NCBI GenBank assembly: GCA_021788415.1
Contig: JAJYKR010000001.1
Coordinates: forward strand, 124,001 to 188,000
Length of the DNA: 64,000 nucleotides
Origin: an archaeon
GTDB taxonomy: Archaea; Thermoproteota; Nitrososphaeria; Nitrososphaerales; UBA183
Direction of reading: 5' to 3'
Shown: piece by piece, positions 54,570 to 62,756 of the stretch
How the letters are laid out: every line of letters begins with the position of its first letter
Position numbering within the stretch: the first letter of the stretch is position 1
Notes under the pieces: generated by a model
The model's database searches: none
Told to the model about the DNA's origin: nothing
Seen by the model: only the letters and a program-made list of their open reading frames with translations
Made by a program: the position numbers and the translations under genes

Positions 54570-54677
54570 GGGCCCGTAGCTTAGTTCCAGAAATGGAGAG
54601 AACTCAGGTAGAGCATCGGGCTTTTAACCCGAGGGTCAGCCGACGCCCCTAAACGGGTTCGATTCCCGTCGGGCCCG
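54570..54677 (+). tRNA. tRNA-Lys(UUU) with two non-canonical insertions
   Basis: Acceptor stem GGGCCCG (54570-54576) pairs perfectly with CGGGCCC (54670-54676). The anticodon loop CTTTTAA has TTT at 54623-54625, closed by TCGGG/CCCGA. T-arm ACGGG-TTCGATT-CCCGT. The D-loop region is 28 nt instead of about 8-10, with AGTTC/GAACT able to pair inside it; the variable region is 20 nt instead of about 5. Both are best explained as introns. CCA is not encoded. Confidence 0.9.
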
Positions 54678-54785
54678 CGTGATAAGCTCGAATCAGGCTT
54701 TGTTCCGTCAGAAAAGGGTGTTTCGGGCTATTCTGAATCCGCAGACATCTGATCGTCCTCTTTACGTTGCCGGTTTGTCGAGAGT

Positions 54786-55421
54786 TTGGTATTCTTCAAT
54801 TACCTCTCTGTATCGGATTTCGACGTGAATTCTGCCTTCAGGAAAGTACAAGGCTTCCAACGAAAGCGTGAAGATGAATTCGCGAGAGCTCACGTCGGAG
54901 CTCCTCCCAAGAAATTGGATGGGCCGGTAACTCTAAGCGAGTACAATCCAGCCTGGCCGAAGTTGTTTGCCAAGGAGAGACAACGGATCAAGCGTGCCCT
55001 GGCACAGAACGCATTGTCAATAGAACATGTTGGCTCTACCTCCGTCCCTGGCCTCGCTGCAAAGCCAATCATCGACATCCTATTGGTAGTAGACGACTCT
55101 GCTGACGAAGCATCATACGTTCCTGCGCTCGCATCCACCGGATACGTGCTCAGAATCCGAGAGCCCAATTGGCATGAACACCGTCTGCTCAAGGGCACCA
55201 ACATCAATCTACATGTATTCAGCAAAGGCGACGACGAGATAGAGAGAATGCTAGTATTCAGAGACCGGCTCCGCAGGAACCGGGAAGACATGGAACTCTA
55301 CCTCAGAACGAAATGCGAGTTGGCCCGAAGAAACTGGAATTACACTCAGAACTACGCTGACGCGAAGTCCGAGGTTGTCGAGTCGATCATCAATAGGGCA
55401 CGATTGAGGAAGCATCGATAG
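54786..55421 (+). CDS. GrpB-family protein
   Basis: 211-aa protein of the GrpB/UPF0157 nucleotidyltransferase-like family: LSEYNPAWPKLFAKERQRI, then IEHVGSTSVPGLAAKPIIDI and NLHVFSKGDDE. The function is not known. The gene is visibly poorer in GC (near 50%) and uses AT-ending codons unlike its neighbours; it lies directly after a tRNA, and a degenerate copy of the tRNA end follows it. I infer a recent import. The first about 45 residues are not typical of the family, so a later start is possible. Confidence 0.85.
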   Translation: MVFFNYLSVSDFDVNSAFRKVQGFQRKREDEFARAHVGAPPKKLDGPVTLSEYNPAWPKLFAKERQRIKRALAQNALSIEHVGSTSVPGLAAKPIIDILLVVDDSADEASYVPALASTGYVLRIREPNWHEHRLLKGTNINLHVFSKGDDEIERMLVFRDRLRRNREDMELYLRTKCELARRNWNYTQNYADAKSEVVESIINRARLRKHR

Positions 55422-55793
55422 CAGGTAACCGCATCCACTGAAATATTGTAACCTTGGTTGGTACGCCCAAGGGTCGATTCAATCCGGGCCCGCACTCACC
55501 CGGGTTCGATGCTGGCCGTTAAACGGGGCCGGCGCCTCGGGAGGCGTCCCCCAAGGACAGAGGAAAAGGGGCGTATCCGAGTGCTCCCACCCCTTGGAGG
55601 AGGACGGCGCATTCAGGGCCCGGTACCACAACTCCTGCGGGATTCCCTCAACACCGCGGCGGGATTCCTCCTCCATCCAGTGAGGGCCTGCGACGAGGTC
55701 GCCTGCGTCTCCCCCGATTCACCGGAGCGGGTTCCTCCGCGACCGTCGGCCCCGGAACGGGAAATCAGAGCGCCGCCGCAGAGAGGCCTGAGT
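55422..55793. other. Gap after GrpB; contains a tRNA-end-like repeat
   Basis: About 370 bp with no convincing gene. Near its left end, 55471-55493 resembles the 3' end of tRNA-Lys, and a further T-arm-like CGGGTTCGATGC follows. The right part returns to GC-rich composition. Confidence 0.45.
55471..55493 (+). repeat. Degenerate copy of tRNA-Lys 3' end (possible attachment site)
   Basis: GGGTCGATTCAATCCGGGCCCGC matches the tRNA end (54655-54678) at about 19 of 24 positions with one gap; the blocks TCGATTC and GGGCCCGC are identical. It sits on the far side of the GC-poor GrpB gene. Confidence 0.5.
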
Positions 55794-56351
55794 TCACTTC
55801 GAACTGGAATCCCGGATCCGACCGACCTCGTGGCTCCAATCTATCCAGTCGAATACCGGTGCCTCCACGCCGATCTGCCATAGAAGCGCATTGATCTCGC
55901 CGCGGTGCTGGAGCTCTTCTTCGATGAGATGCGAGAACACTTCGCGGATCGGTATGTCGCAATCGTGGGTTGATCCTTGCCCCTCCTCCCTATGGATCGT
56001 CCGGGTCAGGTCCGCTTCGGTCAGCTCCGCCATTATGCGCCTGATCTGAGCCTGAATATACTTCTCGTCCTTCCGGACATCTGAGAGGCTGGGAGGGGTG
56101 CTACTATCCGGCTCCTGAGGTGGAAACTCGAAATGTGCGCAATCCTTCATCCAGAAGTAGAATCCGCCCTGGGTGTGGCCGAAAATGTCGAGGAGCGTAG
56201 GATACGATGCTCCCCGGTCGCGTGAAAGTTCCACTGCCGGCAACTTCGAAAAGGCCTCGAGGTAGCCTTGACGGGCTCGTTCGATGTAGGCGAACCACGC
56301 ACGGATTGATTCGACCTCAGACATTGTCGGATGCCCGGAGGAAGAAGCCAT
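55794..56351 (-). CDS. DinB-family protein
   Basis: About 185-aa four-helix-bundle protein: FGHTQGGFYFWM in the first helices and HLIEEELQHRGEINALLWQIG at the end give the three-His metal site of DinB-like proteins. Related proteins are thiol transferases or of unknown role. The ATG at 56351 lies one base after the upstream gene's stop, suggesting an operon. An ATG at 56324 is possible. Confidence 0.82.
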   Translation of the reverse strand: MASSSGHPTMSEVESIRAWFAYIERARQGYLEAFSKLPAVELSRDRGASYPTLLDIFGHTQGGFYFWMKDCAHFEFPPQEPDSSTPPSLSDVRKDEKYIQAQIRRIMAELTEADLTRTIHREEGQGSTHDCDIPIREVFSHLIEEELQHRGEINALLWQIGVEAPVFDWIDWSHEVGRIRDSSSK

Positions 56352-56352
56352 C

Positions 56353-56742
56353 CTAAGCGGGTTCCTTGATAAGGGCTCCAAACGACGACTTCCGCTTGAT
56401 CTTCCCGCGCTCCACCTCGAAGATGTCGACATACCGGACTGAAAGCTTGGCGCCGTCCTTCTTGGTCACGTGAGCCGTGCCTTCAGCCACCACTACATTG
56501 CCCTCCTCGGTAAGCCTGTGGAGCTCGCCCCGGAGCTCGTCGTCGCCAAAGTTCTTGATGTGGGCCTCTTTCCCTCGCGTAATCACTCCTGAGGCGCTGA
56601 CTCCGTCGACCCATTCCACCCATTCGACATCGTCGGCCAGTAGCTCGCCGAGTCTCGACTTGTCGGTGGTTGTCAGATATCTCTCGACGAGCTTCTTGTT
56701 GGAGCTCATCGCATTCAGGACAGCGCCCGGACTCTTAAGCAT
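56353..56742 (-). CDS. SnoaL/NTF2-like protein
   Basis: 129-aa protein of the SnoaL-like cone fold: VERYLTTTDKSRLGELLADDVEWVEW, then VRYVDIFEVERGKIKR. The ATG at 56742 has a good AGGAGG-like site just before it; a leaderless start at 56709, 28 nt after a CTTAAGA box, fits equally. Members bind small molecules or are simple enzymes. Upstream of the DinB gene. Confidence 0.82.
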   Translation of the reverse strand: MLKSPGAVLNAMSSNKKLVERYLTTTDKSRLGELLADDVEWVEWVDGVSASGVITRGKEAHIKNFGDDELRGELHRLTEEGNVVVAEGTAHVTKKDGAKLSVRYVDIFEVERGKIKRKSSFGALIKEPA

Positions 56743-56948
56743 CTCTCCTCCTGCTCGCGGAATATCCATTCGCGTTGCCTGAACCATTGCTCCCGATACC
56801 AGCCCTTGGTACACACGAAGGGTCAACGACGGGCCTGCCTTCACAGGGGGTGGGGGGCGACTTGGTTCAGGGAGTCCGGCCGCACCCCCAACTCATTCCA
56901 GGGGGATGTATTCTCCATCCGAAGGTCTGAAGCTTCCTATCTCAGGAC

Positions 56949-57185
56949 TCACGACATGGTCCGGGACTGATCCGTAAGCGAGTCGATGAGACCCCTAAGG
57001 TATTGCGGGCCTCTCAGAGTCCCTGTCTTCTCGGCGTGATCGATGAGCCTGCTTACGACGTCTCCGTAAGGCTCCCGTCTGTGAACCTTCAGTCTGTCGA
57101 GCCTCGCCCTGTCATAGACCGCTATCGCAATCGTAGTCATGCGGGGCCTGAAGCTCGAGGTAACCTCTTCTTTTTCCTGCGACAT
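56949..57185 (-). CDS. Small VapB/CopG-like antitoxin-type protein
   Basis: 78-aa protein: IAIAVYDRARLDRLKVHRREPYGDVVSRLIDHAE resembles archaeal VapB-like (DUF7557) ribbon-helix-helix proteins. No PIN-domain toxin is adjacent, so it is an orphan or a free regulator. CTTATAAC about 27 nt upstream fits the start. Confidence 0.65.
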   Translation of the reverse strand: MSQEKEEVTSSFRPRMTTIAIAVYDRARLDRLKVHRREPYGDVVSRLIDHAEKTGTLRGPQYLRGLIDSLTDQSRTMS

Positions 57186-57270
57186 TCGGCATCATCATTA
57201 CATGTAGTTATAAGAACCTATAGCAAAGAGGATCGCTTATTATCAATCCCGCAACCACATATCGACTCGG

Positions 57271-57771
57271 ATGGTCGTCGACATCGTTACGAAGCGGGAA
57301 CCCGGCCGCAGGGTAATCGTCAGGACATACACAGGGCCATGGACTGGAGACGACATGCTCCGCCCCGAATTCACGGAGCTGGAGTCGTGGGCGACAGACA
57401 ACAACGTCAAGACCGCCAGGTGGTTCAGGATCTACCTTGACAAATACGAGATTGGCATGCCCGCAGATCGGCGCAGGTGGTGGGCTAGCATCGAGTACAA
57501 GGGGAAGATTCGCGCGCCCCCGGCAAGGATCGAGACCAACTTCCTGCAGCCTCAACTCGTGGCGAGCGTAACGTTTGACCCGAAGGTGGTTTCGGACAGG
57601 CTGGTCTTCCATGGCCTGGAGTGTTGGCTCGACTGGAGGACTAAGCTCGGCGAGTTCGAGGAGGCCGGCCCGACTCGCGAAGTTTTCGTGGGGAATCCGT
57701 GGACTGACCCTTCGGCCAAGAGTCAGATCGAGCTCCAGGTTCCGATCAGGAAGGCGGGGGCGGGGTCTTGA
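57271..57771 (+). CDS. GyrI-like small-molecule-binding protein
   Basis: 166-aa protein with the GyrI/AraC effector-binding pattern: RTYTGPWTGDDM near the start and REVFVGNPWTDPSAKSQIELQ near the end, inside alternating strands. Stand-alone members bind drugs or act as small enzymes. CTTATTATC about 30 nt upstream supports the start. First gene of a four-gene overlapping operon with a SixA-like protein, an F420-NADP reductase-like protein and a PPOX-like protein. Confidence 0.78.
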   Translation: MVVDIVTKREPGRRVIVRTYTGPWTGDDMLRPEFTELESWATDNNVKTARWFRIYLDKYEIGMPADRRRWWASIEYKGKIRAPPARIETNFLQPQLVASVTFDPKVVSDRLVFHGLECWLDWRTKLGEFEEAGPTREVFVGNPWTDPSAKSQIELQVPIRKAGAGS

Positions 57772-58271
57772 TAGTCTACGTCATGAGGCACGCACGGATT
57801 CCCTTCGGCGAGGGGCTGCCGAAGGTGGAGGAGCGCCACATCACCCCTCAGGGGAGAAGGTGGGCCGAGGCGATCGTGGCCGCGGCAAAGAGAGAGCTCG
57901 GGTTCGACCCTGACGCGGTGGTCTCAAGCCCCTTGCTCAGAGCGATGGAGACGGCCCAGGTTGTCGCCAAGGCCCTGGGCAAGGAGTCTAAGCTCTCGGA
58001 TGACGACTGTCTGCTCCCGGAGGGCGAACCGAAGGCGGTGTACGCCATGCTCCGTAGGCTGAACAGGGTCGGCAGCGTCCTGCTCGTCTCCACCCAGCCT
58101 TTGATCGACAATCTGATCGCGGACCTCATCGGGGGACCCTCGAAAGTCGGACTGTACCTGGGGTCAATCGCATGCTTCCAATGCAAATCCCTCCCCGGCC
58201 CTGGGAAGGGAGAGCTTGTCTGGCTCCTTCCTCCCAGCGAGCTCTTCGACGGAAAGCGGTGGCCCCCATGA
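57768..58271 (+). CDS. SixA-like histidine phosphatase-fold protein (second His missing)
   Basis: 167-aa protein of the histidine phosphatase superfamily. The N-terminal RHA (R7, H8) replaces the usual RHG, and VVSSPLLRAMETAQ supplies the second Arg. The second catalytic His (normally GHNP) is lost: STQPLIDNLIADL. Phosphatase activity may be weak or absent. The TTG overlaps the previous stop (TTGA). Confidence 0.75.
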   Translation: MIVYVMRHARIPFGEGLPKVEERHITPQGRRWAEAIVAAAKRELGFDPDAVVSSPLLRAMETAQVVAKALGKESKLSDDDCLLPEGEPKAVYAMLRRLNRVGSVLLVSTQPLIDNLIADLIGGPSKVGLYLGSIACFQCKSLPGPGKGELVWLLPPSELFDGKRWPP

Positions 58272-58882
58272 GCGATGCGTCGTCTCTAAGGGGGTGGGAT
58301 CGAATGACCAAAGTCTGTATCATCGGGACTGGCGAGGTGGGGACCGCCCTGAGGAATGGGATCGAGAAAAAGCCGGGATACGAGGTGAAGACGGCGCCCC
58401 ACGAACCCACACGGGTCAGAGACGCTGCGGGTTGGGGAGATGTGGTCATCCTGGCCGTTCCTCTTTCCGCCATTGGCGAGGTCCTGAAAGAGATGGGCGA
58501 CGGCGCCAAAGGGAAGATTCTCGTTGATGTCACCAACGACTTCGGGGAAGAGACGCCTGCCATCAGCCGAGCCGAAGAACTGCAAAGAAAGGCTCCCGAT
58601 GCGAAGGTGGTGAAGGCCTTCAACACGGTCTTCGCCAAGCACATGGCCACTGGGAGGGTAAAGGGCGAAGCCATCAGCTTGTTCGTCGCCGGGGACGACC
58701 CTGACGCGAAGAGGGAGGTCATGGATATTGGGCGGGCCATCGGGTTCCTGCCCGTGGACGCCGGGCCCTTGAAGAACTCCCGTTGGGTAGAGTCTCTCGG
58801 GATCTTGAACGTCAAACTAGGCTTTGGGCCGTCGAACTACGGCGACGACATCGGCTTTAGAGTGGTTGGGGTGACGCCATGA
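58268..58882 (+). CDS. F420-dependent NADP reductase-like protein
   Basis: 204-aa Rossmann protein: KVCIIGTGEVGTALRNGIEK, VVILAVPLSAIGEV, and VVKAFNTVFAKHMA, the Npdg pattern. Starts overlap on both sides (ATGA). Paralogous to the gene at 38115-38747. With the PPOX-like gene next to it, F420-dependent reduction of a shared substrate is possible. Confidence 0.82.
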   Translation: MSDASSLRGWDRMTKVCIIGTGEVGTALRNGIEKKPGYEVKTAPHEPTRVRDAAGWGDVVILAVPLSAIGEVLKEMGDGAKGKILVDVTNDFGEETPAISRAEELQRKAPDAKVVKAFNTVFAKHMATGRVKGEAISLFVAGDDPDAKREVMDIGRAIGFLPVDAGPLKNSRWVESLGILNVKLGFGPSNYGDDIGFRVVGVTP

Positions 58883-59379
58883 CTCCGGGCAGAGGCGGAC
58901 CTCCCCGCCGCGTCCGGCCTGAGTTCCCAACCGAATGGCATGTGCCAAACGACCCGAGGATGTGGATTACCTGGGACCACGCGAGAGAGAAGTTGGAGCA
59001 AGAGGAGATCTACTGGGTTTCGACCACACGCCCTGACGGACGACCTCACGCCGTCCCTGTCTGGGGGGTGTGGACGGACTACGCCTTCCACTTCGAAACC
59101 GATCCTCAATCGGTAAAAGGTGTCAATCTCTCAAGGAACCCGAATGTTGTCATGCACCTGCAGGACGGAAGCGACACCGTGATCGTGGAAGGGATAGCTT
59201 CAGTCGAGCGGTCTGCCTCGAAGCTGAAGAAGCTGCAGGCGAGCTACACTCAGAAATACGAGTATACGCCCGATTGGTCCAAGGGGTCCGGTCAAGTCGT
59301 CTATCGAGTGGCACCGAAGGTAGCCCACGCGTGGAAGAACCCCAGGATGCACCGAACCCTGGTAAAATTCGTGTTCTGA
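58879..59379 (+). CDS. PPOX-class flavin/F420-dependent protein
   Basis: 166-aa split-barrel protein: EEIYWVSTTRPDGRPHAVPVWGVWTDYAFHF and VNLSRNPNVVMHLQDGSDTVI, the F420-dependent PPOX signature. Overlaps the previous gene by four bases. Last of the four-gene operon. Confidence 0.85.
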   Translation: MTPGRGGPPRRVRPEFPTEWHVPNDPRMWITWDHAREKLEQEEIYWVSTTRPDGRPHAVPVWGVWTDYAFHFETDPQSVKGVNLSRNPNVVMHLQDGSDTVIVEGIASVERSASKLKKLQASYTQKYEYTPDWSKGSGQVVYRVAPKVAHAWKNPRMHRTLVKFVF

Positions 59380-59494
59380 AGTTCCGAATCCCCGCCCATC
59401 CATTCGGCAATCCACTTCGAGTTCGCCCGAAGAGGGGCTTCGGCTGCCTCAGATTACGACCCACTGGTAATGGTGAACCCGGGCTAGCTGCAAA

Positions 59495-62083
59495 TCAAGT
59501 TCGACTGGGCCGTTTGAGATCTACCCTGACGGTCGCGATCTCGCTGGCCGAGACTTCCTGCGCGATCTTTCCGCCTTCGGTGGAGACCTCCCTCTCGTAT
59601 CCCTCAAGCAGGTTCGTCGACGCCGCGCCCTCGATGGGCCAGGCCAGCCTGATCGCCGCCTCGGCAGCCCTGCCCGATGTCTCATAGAGCCGCAGGACAA
59701 CGGCATCCGAGTCCTCCGCTTTCTTGAGTACAGTCAAGATGACGTTGTCAGGATGGGCTGAGACGAAGGACATCGACTTCGGCAGGCGCCCTTGGTGGCT
59801 CTCTGCCACCAAAGGCATCAGAGGATAGTTGAACTCGTACGCTTTCCTCGCTGTCAGCGCCTCCCCGAAACCCGAAGCGTGAGGATAGAGGGCATAGGCC
59901 GCCTCATGTATGCCCTGGTCGGTCAGCTGTCCTTCGGCCCCCTCCACGGGCGGCAGGCCGAACCCGGCGCGCAGCCTGAACGGATACTCGGCGCTCCTAA
60001 GGAGGGTCATCCGCATGACGTCGTTGGCCACGTCGAACCCATATTTGCAGTCGTTGAGAAGGCTCACCCCGTAGGCCCCATCCTCTGAGCCGTGGTCGAT
60101 CCACTTCTGGCCCGGCGCCTCGTACTTCGACCTCTCGACCAGTGTCGCTTCAGGCGAGACAGGGTTCCTCCGCGTGATGTGCCCGTAGGGGATCTCGTAG
60201 GTCGTGAAGTCGCCATGCACTGCCAGCGGGAACGCCACCTTGGCGAGCCTGTGCTCCGCGTGCCAGTCGACGTCGAGCTTGAACTCGACCAGAGGGGAAC
60301 CGGCGCAGAGCACGACTTCCTGGGCGAACAGCGAGTCCTCCCTCCCTTTCTGGGAATACCTGTACACCGTCCTGATCCTGGCCCTCACGGGCCCGCTCTC
60401 GACCAACTTCACTTCGTCGGGGGCGTCTAACTCCACGCGCCTCACCCCGCCTTCCTGCTGATAGATGAAAACCTCCCAGGCGTCGAAGATGGCCGCGTCT
60501 GTTCGCGAGCTGACGCAGGTCCTCCCCTTCACCGGGGCGTCCTCGAAGATTTGGATCACCCCGCCGGGGCCTTTCAGGGCCTCCCTGCGGGCGTCCTTGT
60601 CTGTGACGCTCTTCACCAGTCCTGTCTTTCGGTCTACCGCAACTGATAGATGTTCGTTCTCGAGCCTGACCTCTCCCTTGCCCTCCTCCACGGTGAGGGT
60701 CGTCTTTGGCGGCTTCCCTCCCGCAGGAGCCGCCCTGTACTCCTTGTAGCCGACGGGGGGCACATCGTCGGCCCTGAAGATGAGCTTCCCTCCGTCGACC
60801 ATCTGTGATGCGACCACCTGCCCCTCGCAGTCCGTCACGGCGTCCCCTTCCATCAGCGCACCCGCCGGCAGCTCCACCAGGCCGCTCCTGCTCCACGAAA
60901 GGGGGTTGAAGACGAGGATCGGTCTACCCTCTCCCGATGTGTCGGCCTGGTAGGATATGGCCTTCAGAGACTCCGAAACGAGGCGGTTCGCCGTAGCGAA
61001 GACCCAATCGAAGTCCTTCTGGGAGTCAGCGTAGACCTCCGGAACGGAGGAGCCAGGAAGGACGTCGTGGAACTGGTTCAGGAGCAGCCTCTCCCAGGCC
61101 TCGTTGAGCTCGCCGGCTGGATAGGGCAGCCCCTCCAGGTGCGCCACCGTCGCGAACTTCTCGGCCGCCTCCAGCAGGCACTCTGCCTTCCTGTTGTTCC
61201 TCTTGGTCCGGGCCTGGGTCGTGTACGTACCTCGGTGGAACTGGAAGTAGAGCTCGTCCTTGACCTCGGGGAGCCCGGCCATGCCGAGCTTCCCCGCCGC
61301 TCGCTTCAGATAGTCTTCCGAGGCCGCGAACCTCCCCTTGACCGGCCTCTCCCCGCGGACGAATCCCAGCGCCCTCTGCACCATCTCATCAGACACGCCG
61401 CCCCCATGGTCCCCTTCCCCGAAGAGGACGAGCAGGTCCTCTACCTGATGGCGCGCCTTCAGCCGCCTCAACTGGTCGAGTATCCTCACTTCCTCCACCC
61501 TCTCGTCGTAGGCCCCCACCATCTCGTGGGCAAGTATCGAAGAGCCGTCGGGGGAGGTCCACCTGAAGAAGTAATGCGGGAAGGCCACAGTGTCGTTCCA
61601 GTTCAGCTTCTGGGTCAGGAAAAACTCCATCCCGGACCTCCGCATTATCTGGGGGAGAGTCCAGGGGAACCCGAAGGAGTCCGGGTACCAGGCGACCTTC
61701 ACGTCGACCCCAAACTTGCGGGCGAAGTACCGCTTCCCGAGAAGGTATTGCCGAACCAGGGCCTCGCCGGACGGCATGTTCGCGTCGGACTCCACCCAGG
61801 CCCCGCCGACGATCTCCCAGGACCCCTCCTTCACCCTCTTCCTCACCTTCTCGAAAGTCCCGGGATGCTCTTCCTCCAGCCACTTGTAGTACTGGGCGCT
61901 GCTCTGGCAGAAGGTGAAGTGGTGCTTCTCCAACAGTCCCAGGACGTTCTCGCATCCCTCGCCGAGGACCCTTTTCGTCTCCTCGAACGACCAGAGCCAG
62001 GCCGCGTCCAAGTGGCTGTGCCCGAGGAAATGGACAGTCCCCCGCGCATCCTCCTGGCCCGTCACAGTTCCCTCCGTGGCCAA
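59495..62083 (-). CDS. Alpha-mannosidase, glycoside hydrolase family 38
   Basis: 862-aa enzyme. The metal site GHSHLDAAWLW (H22, H24, D26) and the nucleophile region WYPDSFGF define GH38, with the mid and C-terminal beta domains present at full length. Cytoplasmic: no signal peptide is seen. The TTG at 62083 is used; the TATA-like TTTATGAG (62094-62101) would rather suit the GTG at 62065. GH38 is not common in archaea, so it may reflect use or turnover of mannose-containing glycans. No sugar operon is adjacent. Confidence 0.93.
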   Translation of the reverse strand: MATEGTVTGQEDARGTVHFLGHSHLDAAWLWSFEETKRVLGEGCENVLGLLEKHHFTFCQSSAQYYKWLEEEHPGTFEKVRKRVKEGSWEIVGGAWVESDANMPSGEALVRQYLLGKRYFARKFGVDVKVAWYPDSFGFPWTLPQIMRRSGMEFFLTQKLNWNDTVAFPHYFFRWTSPDGSSILAHEMVGAYDERVEEVRILDQLRRLKARHQVEDLLVLFGEGDHGGGVSDEMVQRALGFVRGERPVKGRFAASEDYLKRAAGKLGMAGLPEVKDELYFQFHRGTYTTQARTKRNNRKAECLLEAAEKFATVAHLEGLPYPAGELNEAWERLLLNQFHDVLPGSSVPEVYADSQKDFDWVFATANRLVSESLKAISYQADTSGEGRPILVFNPLSWSRSGLVELPAGALMEGDAVTDCEGQVVASQMVDGGKLIFRADDVPPVGYKEYRAAPAGGKPPKTTLTVEEGKGEVRLENEHLSVAVDRKTGLVKSVTDKDARREALKGPGGVIQIFEDAPVKGRTCVSSRTDAAIFDAWEVFIYQQEGGVRRVELDAPDEVKLVESGPVRARIRTVYRYSQKGREDSLFAQEVVLCAGSPLVEFKLDVDWHAEHRLAKVAFPLAVHGDFTTYEIPYGHITRRNPVSPEATLVERSKYEAPGQKWIDHGSEDGAYGVSLLNDCKYGFDVANDVMRMTLLRSAEYPFRLRAGFGLPPVEGAEGQLTDQGIHEAAYALYPHASGFGEALTARKAYEFNYPLMPLVAESHQGRLPKSMSFVSAHPDNVILTVLKKAEDSDAVVLRLYETSGRAAEAAIRLAWPIEGAASTNLLEGYEREVSTEGGKIAQEVSASEIATVRVDLKRPSRT

Positions 62084-62219
62084 GGGCGCTGGCTCTCATA
62101 AACGCGTCTGGCGAGCCCTGGTGCATCCTGGGCGCAGGTTGGGCCTCCCCTGGCACCCTCTGGCAGCCTGGTGCAGCCCGTTCGTAGGTTAATGAGGGGG
62201 CACATAGCCAGGCGTTCCG

Positions 62220-62357
62220 ATGTTCGTCTGTAAGGATCACCTGGAATGCCCGCAGAGCAAGGATTTTGACGAGCACTACCATTCCTTCGAGAAGTGTAGC
62301 TCCTGCGGGAAGGTGACCACATGCGCCGAATGCCTCTGTGGAAGCGGACGCTACTGA
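62220..62357 (+). CDS. 45-aa Cys-rich putative zinc protein
   Basis: Short frame with seven Cys, arranged as VCKDHLEC near the start and CSSCGKVTTCAECLCG near the end, suggesting one or two zinc sites. The ATG follows a GGTTAATGAG box by about 29 nt. It is divergent from the mannosidase. I do not know the family; the small protein at 32059 is another of similar style. Confidence 0.65.
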   Translation: MFVCKDHLECPQSKDFDEHYHSFEKCSSCGKVTTCAECLCGSGRY

Positions 62358-62756
62358 TAACGCGGTCGTAGGCAGGCCATGGTCGTCTGACTGGCCGTTC
62401 GTGATGGCCGCGACTTGTTGCGGCCAGGACCATCGGAGTGGAGAGGACGGCGAGCGTCGTTCCAGCTGAATAACCTCCCCATCATTTTTGGCATCGTCTG
62501 CCCCGATGTCTCGCTTTGGCGGGGTGCGATTCTCGGCGCCGGAAAGGGCCGGCACCTGTCGGTGGCTGCCTCGCTGGCGATGAACTCCAGCTTCCCAAGG
62601 GACTTCATGGCAGACACCGGACCTGGCTCCCGGCGGTAGGCATGCGGCGCCCTCTCCTCCCGCCGCTCCATTTCTCGCCCCCGGACCCGGCATGTTCGCA
62701 GGACCCGCTCCAAGCGCAGAACCCTTATCATCCGAGGCCAACATGCTCAAAGTCAT
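62358..62756. other. Gap with no confident gene
   Basis: About 400 bp. Short frames on both strands lack clear protein patterns. The right end has CCTTATCATC (centre about 62728), the promoter of the next gene. Confidence 0.5.

Noticed and set aside
54633..54652. Long variable arm as in tRNA-Leu/Ser
   Set aside because: The anticodon is UUU (Lys), a class I tRNA; GGG/CCC pairing in the arm is short, so an intron is the better reading, though not proven.
55458..55883. 141-codon frame after the GrpB gene
   Set aside because: Arg/Pro-rich, no motif, overlaps the end of the DinB gene.
61067..62101. 344-codon plus-strand frame opposite the mannosidase
   Set aside because: Antisense to a gene with intact GH38 catalytic motifs.
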